This document shows, piece after piece, positions 8,984 through 16,758 of a stretch of DNA of 40,598 bases. Source of the stretch: Bacteroidales bacterium UBA1797 (lineage in GTDB: Bacteria > Bacteroidota > Bacteroidia > Bacteroidales > VadinHA17); contig DCFT01000215.1 in assembly GCA_002319885.1 (NCBI GenBank), forward strand, positions 48,666-89,263, read 5' to 3'. The notes under the pieces are model-generated. The model searched no databases. It was not told the DNA's origin and saw nothing but the letters and a program-made list of their open reading frames with translations. Position numbers and translations under genes: made by a program. Every line of letters begins with the position of its first letter. The first letter of the stretch is position 1.

Positions 8984-9138
8984 GATTAGTAGTGATTTAA
9001 ATTAAATCAAATGATTTTAATGATATGTTTATTCCATACTGTCAAGATTGGCATTGAAATTGCAAATGAGCATAACAGTAACAAAAATACAGATTAAAGT
9101 GGTATTTTTGCGACTTAATATAAAACGGATAGGTATTG

Positions 9139-9513
9139 ATGAAGAAAAAATCAGACGGGACTGAAGTTCTTTTAAACAGTGTTTTAAAAGGTATTTTTGA
9201 GAAGAAAGGACAGAATGTTCTGAAAATTGATTTAAGGAAACTAGATAACAGAATTGCAGATTATTTTATCATTTGTCACGCCTCGTCAGGAACTCAGGTT
9301 AGTGCTATCTGTGATTCTGTAGATGATACAGTTAGAAAGGAAGCATTTGAAAAACCATTGCATATCGAAGGGCTTGATAATTGCTTCTGGGTTCTTCTTG
9401 ATTATGGGAATTTAATTGTTCATGTTTTTCTTGAGGAATACAGAAATTTTTACAGTCTGGAGTCGCTTTGGGCAGATGCAAAAATCGAATCCATAGAAGA
9501 TAAAATACAGTAA
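9139..9513 (+). CDS. rsfS: Ribosome silencing factor RsfS (Iojap family)
   Basis: Binds ribosomal protein L14 and blocks subunit joining when nutrients are short. It has 124 residues with the family pattern: KIDLRKLDNRIADYFIICHASSGTQVSAI at about 30-60, then a HIEGLDNCFWVLLDYGNLIVHVF block ending in REFY/LE-like YRNFYSLESLWADA. The ATG at 9139 is preferred to the TTG directly before it. TATTTTTG at 9103-9110 may be its -7 element. It lies 11 nt ahead of ftsH, so the two are probably an operon. Confidence 0.94.
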   Translation: MKKKSDGTEVLLNSVLKGIFEKKGQNVLKIDLRKLDNRIADYFIICHASSGTQVSAICDSVDDTVRKEAFEKPLHIEGLDNCFWVLLDYGNLIVHVFLEEYRNFYSLESLWADAKIESIEDKIQ

Positions 9514-9524
9514 GTTAAATATTT

Positions 9525-11672
9525 ATGGCAGAAAATACAAATAATAATCAGGACATACAAAAAAAACCTGATAAGAATGCGAAACCACGTTTTAATACAA
9601 ATTGGATTTTTGCAATCCTTGCTCTATCACTGATACTTTTTTCATTATTCAACAACGGTAAAGCAGTACAACAGACTACTACAAGCGAAATTAAGGGGAT
9701 GATCGCCAATCATGATATTGACAAAATAATTGTTGTAAATAAGGAACAGGCTGAGATCTATCTCAAGAAGGAGGCTTTGGAATCGGGCAGGTATCCTAAG
9801 TTGCCAAAACCTGGAACAGGGTTTGGTCTTGCATTACCAAAACCAAACTTCACTTACAATATTGGTGATATCAGTACCTTTGAACCTTTTCTCTTAAAGG
9901 CCCAGCAAGAAGCAAATTATGCTGATAAGGATCTTATTTATCCTGAATACCAAACCCGGAAAAACTGGTTTGGAGACGTACTCTCATGGTTATTGCTGCC
10001 GGCGCTGTTGATCGGTTTTTGGCTGTTTATGATGAAAAGAATGTCAGGAGGAGCAGCAGGAGGAGCGGGTAGTATATTCAGTGTTGGCAAATCGCGGGCC
10101 CAGATATTTGATAAGGATACAAATGTGAAATTAAACTTCAACGATGTCGCTGGTTTGGAAGAAGCCAAAACAGAAGTTATGGAGATAGTTGATTTTCTGA
10201 AGAATCCCAAGAAATATACTAACCTTGGAGGGAAAATTCCAAAGGGTGCTCTTTTAATAGGTCCTCCGGGAACTGGTAAAACGATGCTTGCAAAAGCAGT
10301 AGCAGGAGAAGCAAATGTTCCGTTTTTTTCAATCTCGGGGTCGGATTTCGTAGAAATGTTTGTTGGAGTAGGCGCTTCAAGAGTCAGGGATCTGTTTAAG
10401 CAGGCAAAAGAAAAGGCACCCTGTATTGTTTTCATTGACGAGATAGATGCAGTTGGCAGGGCAAGAGGACGAAATGCAAATTTTGGATCGAACGACGAAA
10501 GAGAAAATACGCTGAACCAGCTTTTAACAGAGATGGACGGTTTCGGTACCAATATGGGAGTGATTATACTGGCTGCAACAAACAGGGCTGATATACTCGA
10601 CAGGGCATTAATGCGTGCCGGACGCTTTGACCGTCAGATACATGTTGAGCTTCCCGACCTTAACGAGCGGGAGGCAATATTCAAAGTTCACCTTCGTCCC
10701 ATTAAACTTGAAAAAAGTTTTGATGTAAGCTTTATGGCTAAACAGACTCCGGGCTTTTCCGGAGCTGATATAGCAAATGTATGCAATGAATCAGCCCTTA
10801 TTGCGGCAAGGAAAAATAAAACGTTTGTTGAGAAACAGGATTTTCTTGATGCAATAGACCGTATTGTGGGTGGACTGGAAAGAAAAACCAAAATAATTTC
10901 ACCGGTCGAGAAAAAAACAATCGCATATCATGAAGCTGGTCATGCTACTGTAAGCTGGTTACTCGAATATGCCAGTCCTTTACTTAAAGTGACCATCATT
11001 CCACGGGGCCGCGCTCTGGGTGCAGCCTGGTATCTTCCTGAAGAAAGACAACTTACAACACGCGAACAGATTTTGGATGAAATGGCTTATGCGCTTGGTG
11101 GCAGGGCCGCAGAAGAGCTGATCTTCGGGAGAATTTCGACCGGTGCCCTCAGCGATCTGGAGAAAATTACTAAACAGGCATATGCCATGGTTTCATTTTT
11201 CGGAATGAGCGATAAAGTAGGTAATATCAGCTTCTATGATTCATCAGGACAAACCGATTTCGGATTCACCAAGCCTTATAGCGAGAAAACAGCAGAGCTT
11301 ATTGACCAGGAGGTAAACCTGATTATTGCAGAGTCGTATGTAAGGGCTAAGGAAGTTCTTAAAAATAATATGAAAGGTCTGACAGAGCTTGCCGAACTAC
11401 TTCTTGACAAAGAGGTGATTTTCAGCGAAGACCTTGAAAGAATTTTTGGAAAGAGAAAAGCTGATTTAGTAAAAGACGAAAAAGACACTGAAGCCAAACT
11501 GACCCTTTCATCAGACAACAAAGAAGAGAAAAAGGGAATTAGAAATGGAAAGAAATCTGTTAATTCTCTGCCTGAAAAAGCAAAAGTTAAAGCCTCAAAA
11601 AAAGAATCAATCACAGAAAATGTATCTTCTGAGAAAACTGTGAAAAAAGCAAAATCAAAAAGTAAAAAATAA
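9525..11672 (+). CDS. ftsH: ATP-dependent zinc metalloprotease FtsH
   Basis: Membrane-anchored AAA+ protease that extracts and degrades membrane and cytosolic proteins. In order, its 715 residues contain: transmembrane helix 1 (about 25-43), an extracytoplasmic domain, helix 2 (about 152-170), Walker A GPPGTGKT at 246-253, Walker B with IVFIDEIDAVG, the second region of homology ending ...RAGRFDRQ, and the zinc motif HEAGH at 469-473. The last 65 residues are a low-complexity Lys/Ser/Glu tail. It lies between rsfS and cdsA with short gaps (11 and 12 nt), the usual Bacteroidota order. Confidence 0.97.
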   Translation: MAENTNNNQDIQKKPDKNAKPRFNTNWIFAILALSLILFSLFNNGKAVQQTTTSEIKGMIANHDIDKIIVVNKEQAEIYLKKEALESGRYPKLPKPGTGFGLALPKPNFTYNIGDISTFEPFLLKAQQEANYADKDLIYPEYQTRKNWFGDVLSWLLLPALLIGFWLFMMKRMSGGAAGGAGSIFSVGKSRAQIFDKDTNVKLNFNDVAGLEEAKTEVMEIVDFLKNPKKYTNLGGKIPKGALLIGPPGTGKTMLAKAVAGEANVPFFSISGSDFVEMFVGVGASRVRDLFKQAKEKAPCIVFIDEIDAVGRARGRNANFGSNDERENTLNQLLTEMDGFGTNMGVIILAATNRADILDRALMRAGRFDRQIHVELPDLNEREAIFKVHLRPIKLEKSFDVSFMAKQTPGFSGADIANVCNESALIAARKNKTFVEKQDFLDAIDRIVGGLERKTKIISPVEKKTIAYHEAGHATVSWLLEYASPLLKVTIIPRGRALGAAWYLPEERQLTTREQILDEMAYALGGRAAEELIFGRISTGALSDLEKITKQAYAMVSFFGMSDKVGNISFYDSSGQTDFGFTKPYSEKTAELIDQEVNLIIAESYVRAKEVLKNNMKGLTELAELLLDKEVIFSEDLERIFGKRKADLVKDEKDTEAKLTLSSDNKEEKKGIRNGKKSVNSLPEKAKVKASKKESITENVSSEKTVKKAKSKSKK

Positions 11673-11684
11673 TATATTGTAGTT

Positions 11685-12527
11685 TTGAATACTTTTTTCA
11701 GAAGGACCTTAACCGGGGCATGGATCGTTCTCTTTGTACTGGGAGGTTTTTGGCTTCACCCGGCATCCTTTTTTCTTACAGGATTGATAATGCTTATCGG
11801 ATCACAATATGAGTATTATCTGATGATAAAGAACACCGGAGTAAAGCCTCAGATGGTGTTGGGTATTCTTACAGGCATCACTGCATATGTCATCTCAACA
11901 CTTATTGCTTCAGGAATTATTCCTGAAAATTCATTCCTCATCCTTATCCCGGTAATGTTAATACTCATGGTTGTTGAGTTATACAGGAGACAGGATAAAC
12001 CATTTGATTCACTGGCACATACGATCTTTGCAGTACTCTATACTGCTTTGCCATTTTCTATGTTCCCTTTCGCTGCTTTCTCGAGAACAGGTCTTGATTC
12101 AATACTTCCACACACAAAAATTATTTTTTCTCCCGGAATAATAATAGGATTCTTTATCCTTATTTGGGCAAATGATACAGGGGCTTATCTTAGCGGTATT
12201 ACATTCGGTAAACATAAACTGATGGAACGTATTTCGCCTAAGAAAACATGGGAAGGATTAATAGGAGGTATCATCGTCGCTTCTGTTATAGCTTGGTTTC
12301 TTTCAGGCTGGCTGGGTGTTGTGGATAGAATCCACTGGCTTGTCATTTCATTAATAGTTTCTGTTGCCGGCACCTTTGGAGATCTTATTGAATCGATGCT
12401 GAAAAGAAATACCGGTGTGAAGGATTCAGGCACAATTATGCCGGGGCATGGCGGATTTCTTGACAGGTTCGACAGTGCAATAGGATCTTTCCCAATTGTA
12501 TATCTTTTTATATCTCTTTTTGGTTGA
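11685..12527 (+). CDS. cdsA: Phosphatidate cytidylyltransferase
   Basis: Makes CDP-diacylglycerol from phosphatidic acid and CTP, the branch-point step of phospholipid synthesis, in the inner membrane. It has 280 residues with about eight membrane helices. The C-terminal family signature is complete (SMLKRNTGVKDSG followed by PGHGGFLDRFDS, about residues 241-268). The start is a TTG at 11685; no ATG is available before the first helix. Its product feeds pssA at 19.7-20.4 kb. Confidence 0.95.
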   Translation: MNTFFRRTLTGAWIVLFVLGGFWLHPASFFLTGLIMLIGSQYEYYLMIKNTGVKPQMVLGILTGITAYVISTLIASGIIPENSFLILIPVMLILMVVELYRRQDKPFDSLAHTIFAVLYTALPFSMFPFAAFSRTGLDSILPHTKIIFSPGIIIGFFILIWANDTGAYLSGITFGKHKLMERISPKKTWEGLIGGIIVASVIAWFLSGWLGVVDRIHWLVISLIVSVAGTFGDLIESMLKRNTGVKDSGTIMPGHGGFLDRFDSAIGSFPIVYLFISLFG

Positions 12528-12550
12528 TTGACGCGACTTGATTAGTTTTG
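12519..12550 (+). promoter_or_regulatory. Bacteroidota-type promoter for psd
   Basis: TTTG at 12519-12522, a 20-nt spacer, then TAGTTTTG at 12543-12550, matching the -33/-7 consensus. The -33 element lies in the last codons of cdsA. Transcription would begin about 10 nt before the psd start, so psd could be expressed independently of ftsH-cdsA. Confidence 0.5.
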
Positions 12551-12566
12551 TGCAAATTTTAAACAG

Positions 12567-13229
12567 ATGAGAATTCATATTCATAAAGAAGGGTACAAGA
12601 TTTTAGGTTTTGGTTTTATTGCCTTGCTTATACTTAATATCATCATCAGTATTATATGGGCAGATCTGTCAATTGTAAAATGGACTTTTTTTGTATGTTC
12701 CTTTATGCTTTATATTTTCCTGCTCTTTTTCTTCAGACTGCCGACCCGTTCGTTTGAAACTGATCCTGGACTCATATATGCTCCTGCGGATGGGAAAGTT
12801 GTTGTTATTGAAGAGACAATGGAAAATGAATATTTTAAGGATTTGCGGTTGCAGGTTTCGATTTTTATGTCGCCATTTAATATGCACAGCAACAGATATC
12901 CTGTTTCAGGGAGAGTAAAATATGTATGTTATCATGCAGGACAGAATATGGTTGCCTGGCATCCGAAATCCTCAGAACTGAACGAACGGAGTACTATTGT
13001 AATTAAAACCAGTATGGGTACTGAAGTAATGGTACGGCAGATAGCCGGTGCTGTAGCCCGAAGGATTGTTACTTATGCGAAAGAAAATGTTGACGTTTTG
13101 CAGGGAGACGAACTTGGGTTTATAAAGTTTGGATCGCGTGTTGACCTTTTTTTACCCTTAGGCACTGAAGTTGAGATTCCAATCCTTCAGCAGGTAAAGG
13201 CAAATAAAAGTATCATTGCCAAAATCTGA
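12567..13229 (+). CDS. psd: Phosphatidylserine decarboxylase, short form
   Basis: Converts phosphatidylserine to phosphatidylethanolamine. The proenzyme cuts itself to create a pyruvoyl group; the cleavage site is Gly189-Ser190 in KFGSRVDLF. It has 220 residues with two N-terminal membrane helices (about 12-55), then the core with SPFNMHSNRYPVSG and the conserved His in the NMHxNR motif. The length and motif identify the short (archaeal-like, PSD-A) class common in Bacteroidota. It follows cdsA by 39 nt and has a likely promoter of its own. Confidence 0.94.
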   Translation: MRIHIHKEGYKILGFGFIALLILNIIISIIWADLSIVKWTFFVCSFMLYIFLLFFFRLPTRSFETDPGLIYAPADGKVVVIEETMENEYFKDLRLQVSIFMSPFNMHSNRYPVSGRVKYVCYHAGQNMVAWHPKSSELNERSTIVIKTSMGTEVMVRQIAGAVARRIVTYAKENVDVLQGDELGFIKFGSRVDLFLPLGTEVEIPILQQVKANKSIIAKI

Positions 13230-13232
13230 AAT

Positions 13233-14486
13233 ATGACTGATTATATGAAAGAAATTGACGATAAAATAATCGATGTAACGAAAGATGTCAAATGGGTAGG
13301 AATTCTTGATTATGATATCCGAACATTCGATATAGTTATGCATACTGATTTCGGAACAACCTATAACTCTTATTTTATTAATGCAGAAAAGAAAACCCTG
13401 GTTGAGGTTGCCAAAGAAAAATTCAGTGAAGTTTATTTTCGTAAGCTCAGATCAGTAACCGATCCGGCAGAGATCCAGTACATTATTCTCGACCATACCG
13501 AGCCGGATCATTCAGGCAGTTTACGGCTACTGCTCGACCTGGCACCTTCAGCAACCGTAGTTGGAAGCGGAAATGCAATAAGATACCTCGAAGATATAAT
13601 TAACGTACCATTTAAATCGCTCATTGTAAAAGATGGTGATACCCTCGACCTTGGCAACAAGACTCTGAGGTTTTTCTCTGCACCAAATCTTCATTGGCCC
13701 GATTCGATGCTGACACTTCTTGTGGAGGACAAAGTTCTTTTTACATGTGATGTATTCGGTGCTCATTTTTGTTCACCGGAGATTTTTAGCACTTTCAATG
13801 AACCGTTTACAGAATCTTTCAAATACTACTTTGATGTAATAATGAGACCTTTCAGCAGGTTTATGCTTAAAGCCATTGAAAAGGTAAAGCCACTTGAACT
13901 GGATTTTATATGCCCGGGTCATGGTCCGATCCATAAAGAGAACATTCAAAAAGCAATTGAACTATCTGAAAGAATGGCAGGCGACTATATGCAGATCGTT
14001 TCTGAAAAAAATAAGATGAATATTCTTATTGCTTATGTCTCAGCATATGGATACACAAAGGAGGCTGCGCATATCATCGCGGAAGGGATTCTTGAGACTA
14101 AGGATCTTAGTGTGGATATCGCTGATATTGAATATATCTCCCTGGAAGAACTGGAATCAAAATTAATAATGTCAGACGGCTTACTTGTCGGCTCACCAAC
14201 AATTAATCAGAATACATTACTTCCAGTGTATAAGCTGTTAGCATTGATAAATCCTATTCGCGACAAGGGAAAATTAGGAGGTGCGTTCGGGTCGTACGGC
14301 TGGAGTGGTGAATCTCCAAATCTGATTCTCGAAAACTTCCGGCTTCTCAAGCTTAAGATTTTCGAAGAAACTGCTTCATTCAAGTTTTCTCCCGATGGTA
14401 ATAAAAAGGAAAATTTACGTCAATTCGGCAGAAATTTTGCTCAAAGATATATACAGGAATGTGGTCATATAAAAAATCCCGGTTAA
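13233..14486 (+). CDS. fprA: FprA-family A-type flavodiiron protein
   Basis: Cytoplasmic enzyme that reduces O2 to water (or NO to N2O) at a di-iron site, protecting anaerobes. It has 417 residues: a metallo-beta-lactamase-like domain (about 1-255), then a flavodoxin domain (about 265-410) starting at NILIAYVSAYGYTKEAA. All iron ligands can be placed: H88, E90, D92 and H93 in HTEPDHSG, H154, D173, H230 in CPGHGP. No rubredoxin or flavin reductase domain is fused, so a separate electron donor is needed. It starts 4 nt after psd. Its stop codon lies in the loop of a hairpin that probably terminates the convergent hsp20 gene. Confidence 0.93.
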   Translation: MTDYMKEIDDKIIDVTKDVKWVGILDYDIRTFDIVMHTDFGTTYNSYFINAEKKTLVEVAKEKFSEVYFRKLRSVTDPAEIQYIILDHTEPDHSGSLRLLLDLAPSATVVGSGNAIRYLEDIINVPFKSLIVKDGDTLDLGNKTLRFFSAPNLHWPDSMLTLLVEDKVLFTCDVFGAHFCSPEIFSTFNEPFTESFKYYFDVIMRPFSRFMLKAIEKVKPLELDFICPGHGPIHKENIQKAIELSERMAGDYMQIVSEKNKMNILIAYVSAYGYTKEAAHIIAEGILETKDLSVDIADIEYISLEELESKLIMSDGLLVGSPTINQNTLLPVYKLLALINPIRDKGKLGGAFGSYGWSGESPNLILENFRLLKLKIFEETASFKFSPDGNKKENLRQFGRNFAQRYIQECGHIKNPG

Positions 14487-14497
14487 TTACCGGGATT
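14471..14497 (-). terminator. Terminator of hsp20, overlapping the end of the flavodiiron gene
   Basis: AATCCCGG (14475-14482) pairs with CCGGGATT (14490-14497) around a 7-nt loop. Read on the reverse strand, the stem is followed by a T run (A residues at 14471-14476 on the forward strand), so it should stop hsp20 transcripts. In the forward direction the T run is missing, so it may stop that transcript only weakly. The flavodiiron stop codon (14484-14486) lies in the loop. Confidence 0.7.
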
Positions 14498-14511
14498 CTC
14501 ATTTCAATCAA

Positions 14512-14937
14512 TTATAAAATTTCAATCTTCCTTGTGATCTTGCTTTTTTCTTCAGCCTGTTTTGGAAGAGCAACTGTAAGTACTCCATCTTTATAGTTTG
14601 CTTCTATTTTTTCAGTGTCAACATTATCGGGAACATAGAAACTTCTGCAGAATTCTGAATAGCTGAACTCTTTTCTGCTATAACCGTTTTTGCTTTCTTC
14701 CGATTCACTTTTGGTTTCCGATGATATTGTTAAAACATCCTCGTTTATATCAATCTTAAGATCTTTCTTGTCGATGCCCGGGACCGCAAGATCGAGTAAA
14801 TAATCCTTATCGTTCTCTCTGATGTTCACAGATGGTATCGAGTTTGTCTTCTTTGAGAGTACCGGAAAGAAATCATCATCAAAAATACCTGGCATGTAAA
14901 ATGGCCTGAAACTCCTTCTTGTAAATGTTGGTAACAT
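14512..14937 (-). CDS. Small heat-shock protein, Hsp20/alpha-crystallin family
   Basis: ATP-independent holdase that binds unfolding proteins in the cytoplasm. It has 141 residues. The alpha-crystallin domain covers about 32-135 and includes DYLLDLAVPGIDKKDLKIDI, the RKEFSYSEFCRSFYVPDNVD block, and the A-x-x-x-DGVL motif YKDGVLTVALPK. A short C-terminal tail follows, with ITRKIEIL at the end. An unusually good Shine-Dalgarno sequence lies 7 nt before the ATG. It converges on the flavodiiron gene and shares the hairpin there. Confidence 0.93.
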   Translation of the reverse strand: MLPTFTRRSFRPFYMPGIFDDDFFPVLSKKTNSIPSVNIRENDKDYLLDLAVPGIDKKDLKIDINEDVLTISSETKSESEESKNGYSRKEFSYSEFCRSFYVPDNVDTEKIEANYKDGVLTVALPKQAEEKSKITRKIEIL

Positions 14938-14944
14938 GGTTTTG

Positions 14945-14951
14945 TCCTCCT
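14945..14951 (-). promoter_or_regulatory. Strong Shine-Dalgarno site of hsp20
   Basis: AGGAGGA on the reverse strand, 7 nt before the ATG at 14937. Most genes in this window lack such a site, so it suggests strong translation initiation. The same string with the same spacing precedes cydB. Confidence 0.7.
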
Positions 14952-14974
14952 ATAACTTTAAATTATTATTTATT

Positions 14975-15065
14975 CATATGTCAGTATATTTTCAAACTTC
15001 GTTCCAGTTTAATAAAAATGACATAATGACATATAAAATTATTCAATAGCAGACAATATGACATA
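14975..15065. promoter_or_regulatory. Cluster of TGACATA motifs upstream of hsp20
   Basis: ATGACATA occurs at 15018-15025, directly again at 15026-15033, and at 15058-15065. An inverted copy, TATGTCA, lies at 14977-14983. Direct copies are spaced 8 and 32 nt apart. The cluster sits in the 344-bp gap between hsp20 and the AI-2E-type permease, with no established gene, so it is a candidate operator. No regulator can be named. Confidence 0.35.
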
Positions 15066-15150
15066 CGCAATAGAATATCTTATTCACTTTCAGGTTCAGA
15101 TGAGCTCACAACTGGGTCTCTTAAAAAGAATCAGAGATGGAGGTAAAACA

Positions 15151-15267
15151 ATGAATATTAATTATATACCCGTATTTGAAGAAATAGAGAATGGGTCTAA
15201 TGGGACGAGTACATTCAGTTTAATAATTTTTAGTGAATTACAAAAATTTGGATTAGGTTTGTATTAG
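15151..15267 (+). CDS. Possible small ORF with a Shine-Dalgarno sequence (38 residues)
   Basis: A 38-residue frame starts with ATG at 15151, 7 nt after GGAGGT at 15139-15144, and ends TAG at 15267, 14 nt before the AI-2E-type permease start. The product has an acidic N-terminal half and a short hydrophobic middle (STFSLIIFSELQ), but no recognisable domain. A longer version from 15058 has no support. TAGGTTTG at 15254-15261, inside this frame, could instead be a -7 element for the permease. It may be a leader peptide or chance. Confidence 0.25.
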   Translation: MNINYIPVFEEIENGSNGTSTFSLIIFSELQKFGLGLY

Positions 15268-15281
15268 AAAAGCCTTTAACA

Positions 15282-16451
15282 ATGAAAACAACTTTAAGAA
15301 ACATTCTAATTTTTTTTGGAATACTGGTTCTTTTAAGTTGTGTATGGTTTTTCAGGAATATAGTTGTTTACATTTTAGTGTCGGGTGTGTTATCTATTAT
15401 GGGAAGGCCACTGGTTGATCTTTTCTGCAGGATAAAAATAAAAACATGGTTGTTTCCCCGCACTATTGCTGCGCTTCTGACAATTATTATAATCTGGGGG
15501 ATAATTATTTTGTTTTTCATCATATTCGTTCCCCTTGTTACAAGGCAGATAAATTATTTTTCAACTATTGACAGCGAGAAAATCGTTCAGATCATTGCAG
15601 GACCAATAGGCAAAGTTGAAAATCTGTTCAGAGCAGTTAACAAAGACATTCCCGGCAATGTCTCTATTCAGGATTACATTGTTGGAAAAGTTACAGGAGT
15701 TCTCAATATTAACATGATACAGAATTTCATTGGTTCTCTGATCAGTATTCTTGGTAACGTAGTAATTGCAATATTCTCAATTACATTTATTACCTTTTTT
15801 TTCCTGAAGGATCAGCGGTTGTTTTTCGAATCCATATTAATGTGGGTGCCCGATAAATATGAGGATAATGTCACCCGTGCACTCTATTCTGTAAAAAAAC
15901 TTCTTACAAGATATTTCATCGGGATAGTTATACAAAGTACATGTATCATGATCCTGGTTACAATTGGAATGACGATCGTAGGGATAGATTTTCAGCAGGC
16001 TCTTGTTATGGGGCTTATTCTTGGGATTTTAAATGTCATTCCATATGTAGGGCCATGGATTGGTTTATTCATTGCACTAATAATGGGTGTTGCGTCACAT
16101 ATCAACCAGGATGTAAACACTGTATTGGTTCCACTGGTAACATATATGATAATTGTTGAAGGAGTGACCCATCTGATTGACAACATTCTTTTTCAGCCGG
16201 TTATCTTTTCCAACAGTGTTAAAGCTCACCCGCTTGAAATCTTTATTGTTGTTCTTGCGGCTGGTTTTGCAGCCGGGATACCCGGAATGATCCTGGGTAT
16301 TCCTGCCTATACCGTGATGAGAGTTTTTGCAAGGGAGTTCTTTTATAATTTCAAAGCGGTTCAGAAAATAACATCCGGTCTTTCTGCTGAAAATATAGGA
16401 AGTAAACCCCAGATGCCATTTAAAACCAATGATGGAACATCGTCGGAGTAA
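15282..16451 (+). CDS. AI-2E family transporter (UPF0118 permease)
   Basis: A 389-residue inner-membrane protein of PF01594, with about eight membrane helices. There is an N-terminal pair (residues 5-60), a third helix near 60-85, a long soluble stretch (about 95-160), and a C-terminal helix block with the family-typical VMGLILGILNVIPYVGPWIGLFIA and ending in a PGMILGIPAYTVMRV motif. Members export autoinducer-2 or act as Na+/H+ antiporters, so no substrate can be assigned. Its own promoter may lie at 15254-15261. The next gene starts 58 nt later. Confidence 0.88.
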   Translation: MKTTLRNILIFFGILVLLSCVWFFRNIVVYILVSGVLSIMGRPLVDLFCRIKIKTWLFPRTIAALLTIIIIWGIIILFFIIFVPLVTRQINYFSTIDSEKIVQIIAGPIGKVENLFRAVNKDIPGNVSIQDYIVGKVTGVLNINMIQNFIGSLISILGNVVIAIFSITFITFFFLKDQRLFFESILMWVPDKYEDNVTRALYSVKKLLTRYFIGIVIQSTCIMILVTIGMTIVGIDFQQALVMGLILGILNVIPYVGPWIGLFIALIMGVASHINQDVNTVLVPLVTYMIIVEGVTHLIDNILFQPVIFSNSVKAHPLEIFIVVLAAGFAAGIPGMILGIPAYTVMRVFAREFFYNFKAVQKITSGLSAENIGSKPQMPFKTNDGTSSE

Positions 16452-16509
16452 TTTCTGCATAATAACCGTTTAATTTTTTCATATCTTCAGAACAGAAACG
16501 AATAATTAA

Positions 16510-16758
16510 ATGAAACAATATTTTTCTTTTATTAAACGGTTGTTCCATTTTTATTATGATGGATTCAGAAATATGCCAGTTTGGGGAAGGAAGGTATGGT
16601 TGATAATCATAATCAAACTTTTTATTATGTTTGTTATATTAAAAATATTTTTTTTCCATGATTTTTTAAAAACAAATTGGCCTACGAATAAAGAAAGAAC
16701 TGAACATGTTCTGGATCAATTAACTAATTCATCTGACAACCATGATAGACAACATTGA
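16510..16758 (+). CDS. DUF4492 protein, cytochrome bd-associated
   Basis: An 82-residue protein with a basic aromatic N-terminus (FIKRLFHFYYDGFRNMPVWGRKVW) and one transmembrane helix (about 27-48), then a polar C-terminus. This matches DUF4492, a family found almost only just before cydA in Bacteroidota. Its last 17 nt overlap the cydA start in another frame, so translation is likely coupled. Its role is not established; an assembly or accessory subunit of the oxidase is a reasonable guess from position alone. Confidence 0.82.
   Translation: MKQYFSFIKRLFHFYYDGFRNMPVWGRKVWLIIIIKLFIMFVILKIFFFHDFLKTNWPTNKERTEHVLDQLTNSSDNHDRQH

Noticed and set aside
9938..10552. 204-residue frame antisense to ftsH
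   Set aside because: It is a shadow of the strongly conserved AAA+ region on the other strand; it has no start context and no recognisable domain.
15058..15267. 69-residue version of the small ORF before the permease
   Set aside because: The upstream start has no ribosome-binding site and the first 31 residues run over the TGACATA motif cluster; only the shorter frame from 15151 has any support.
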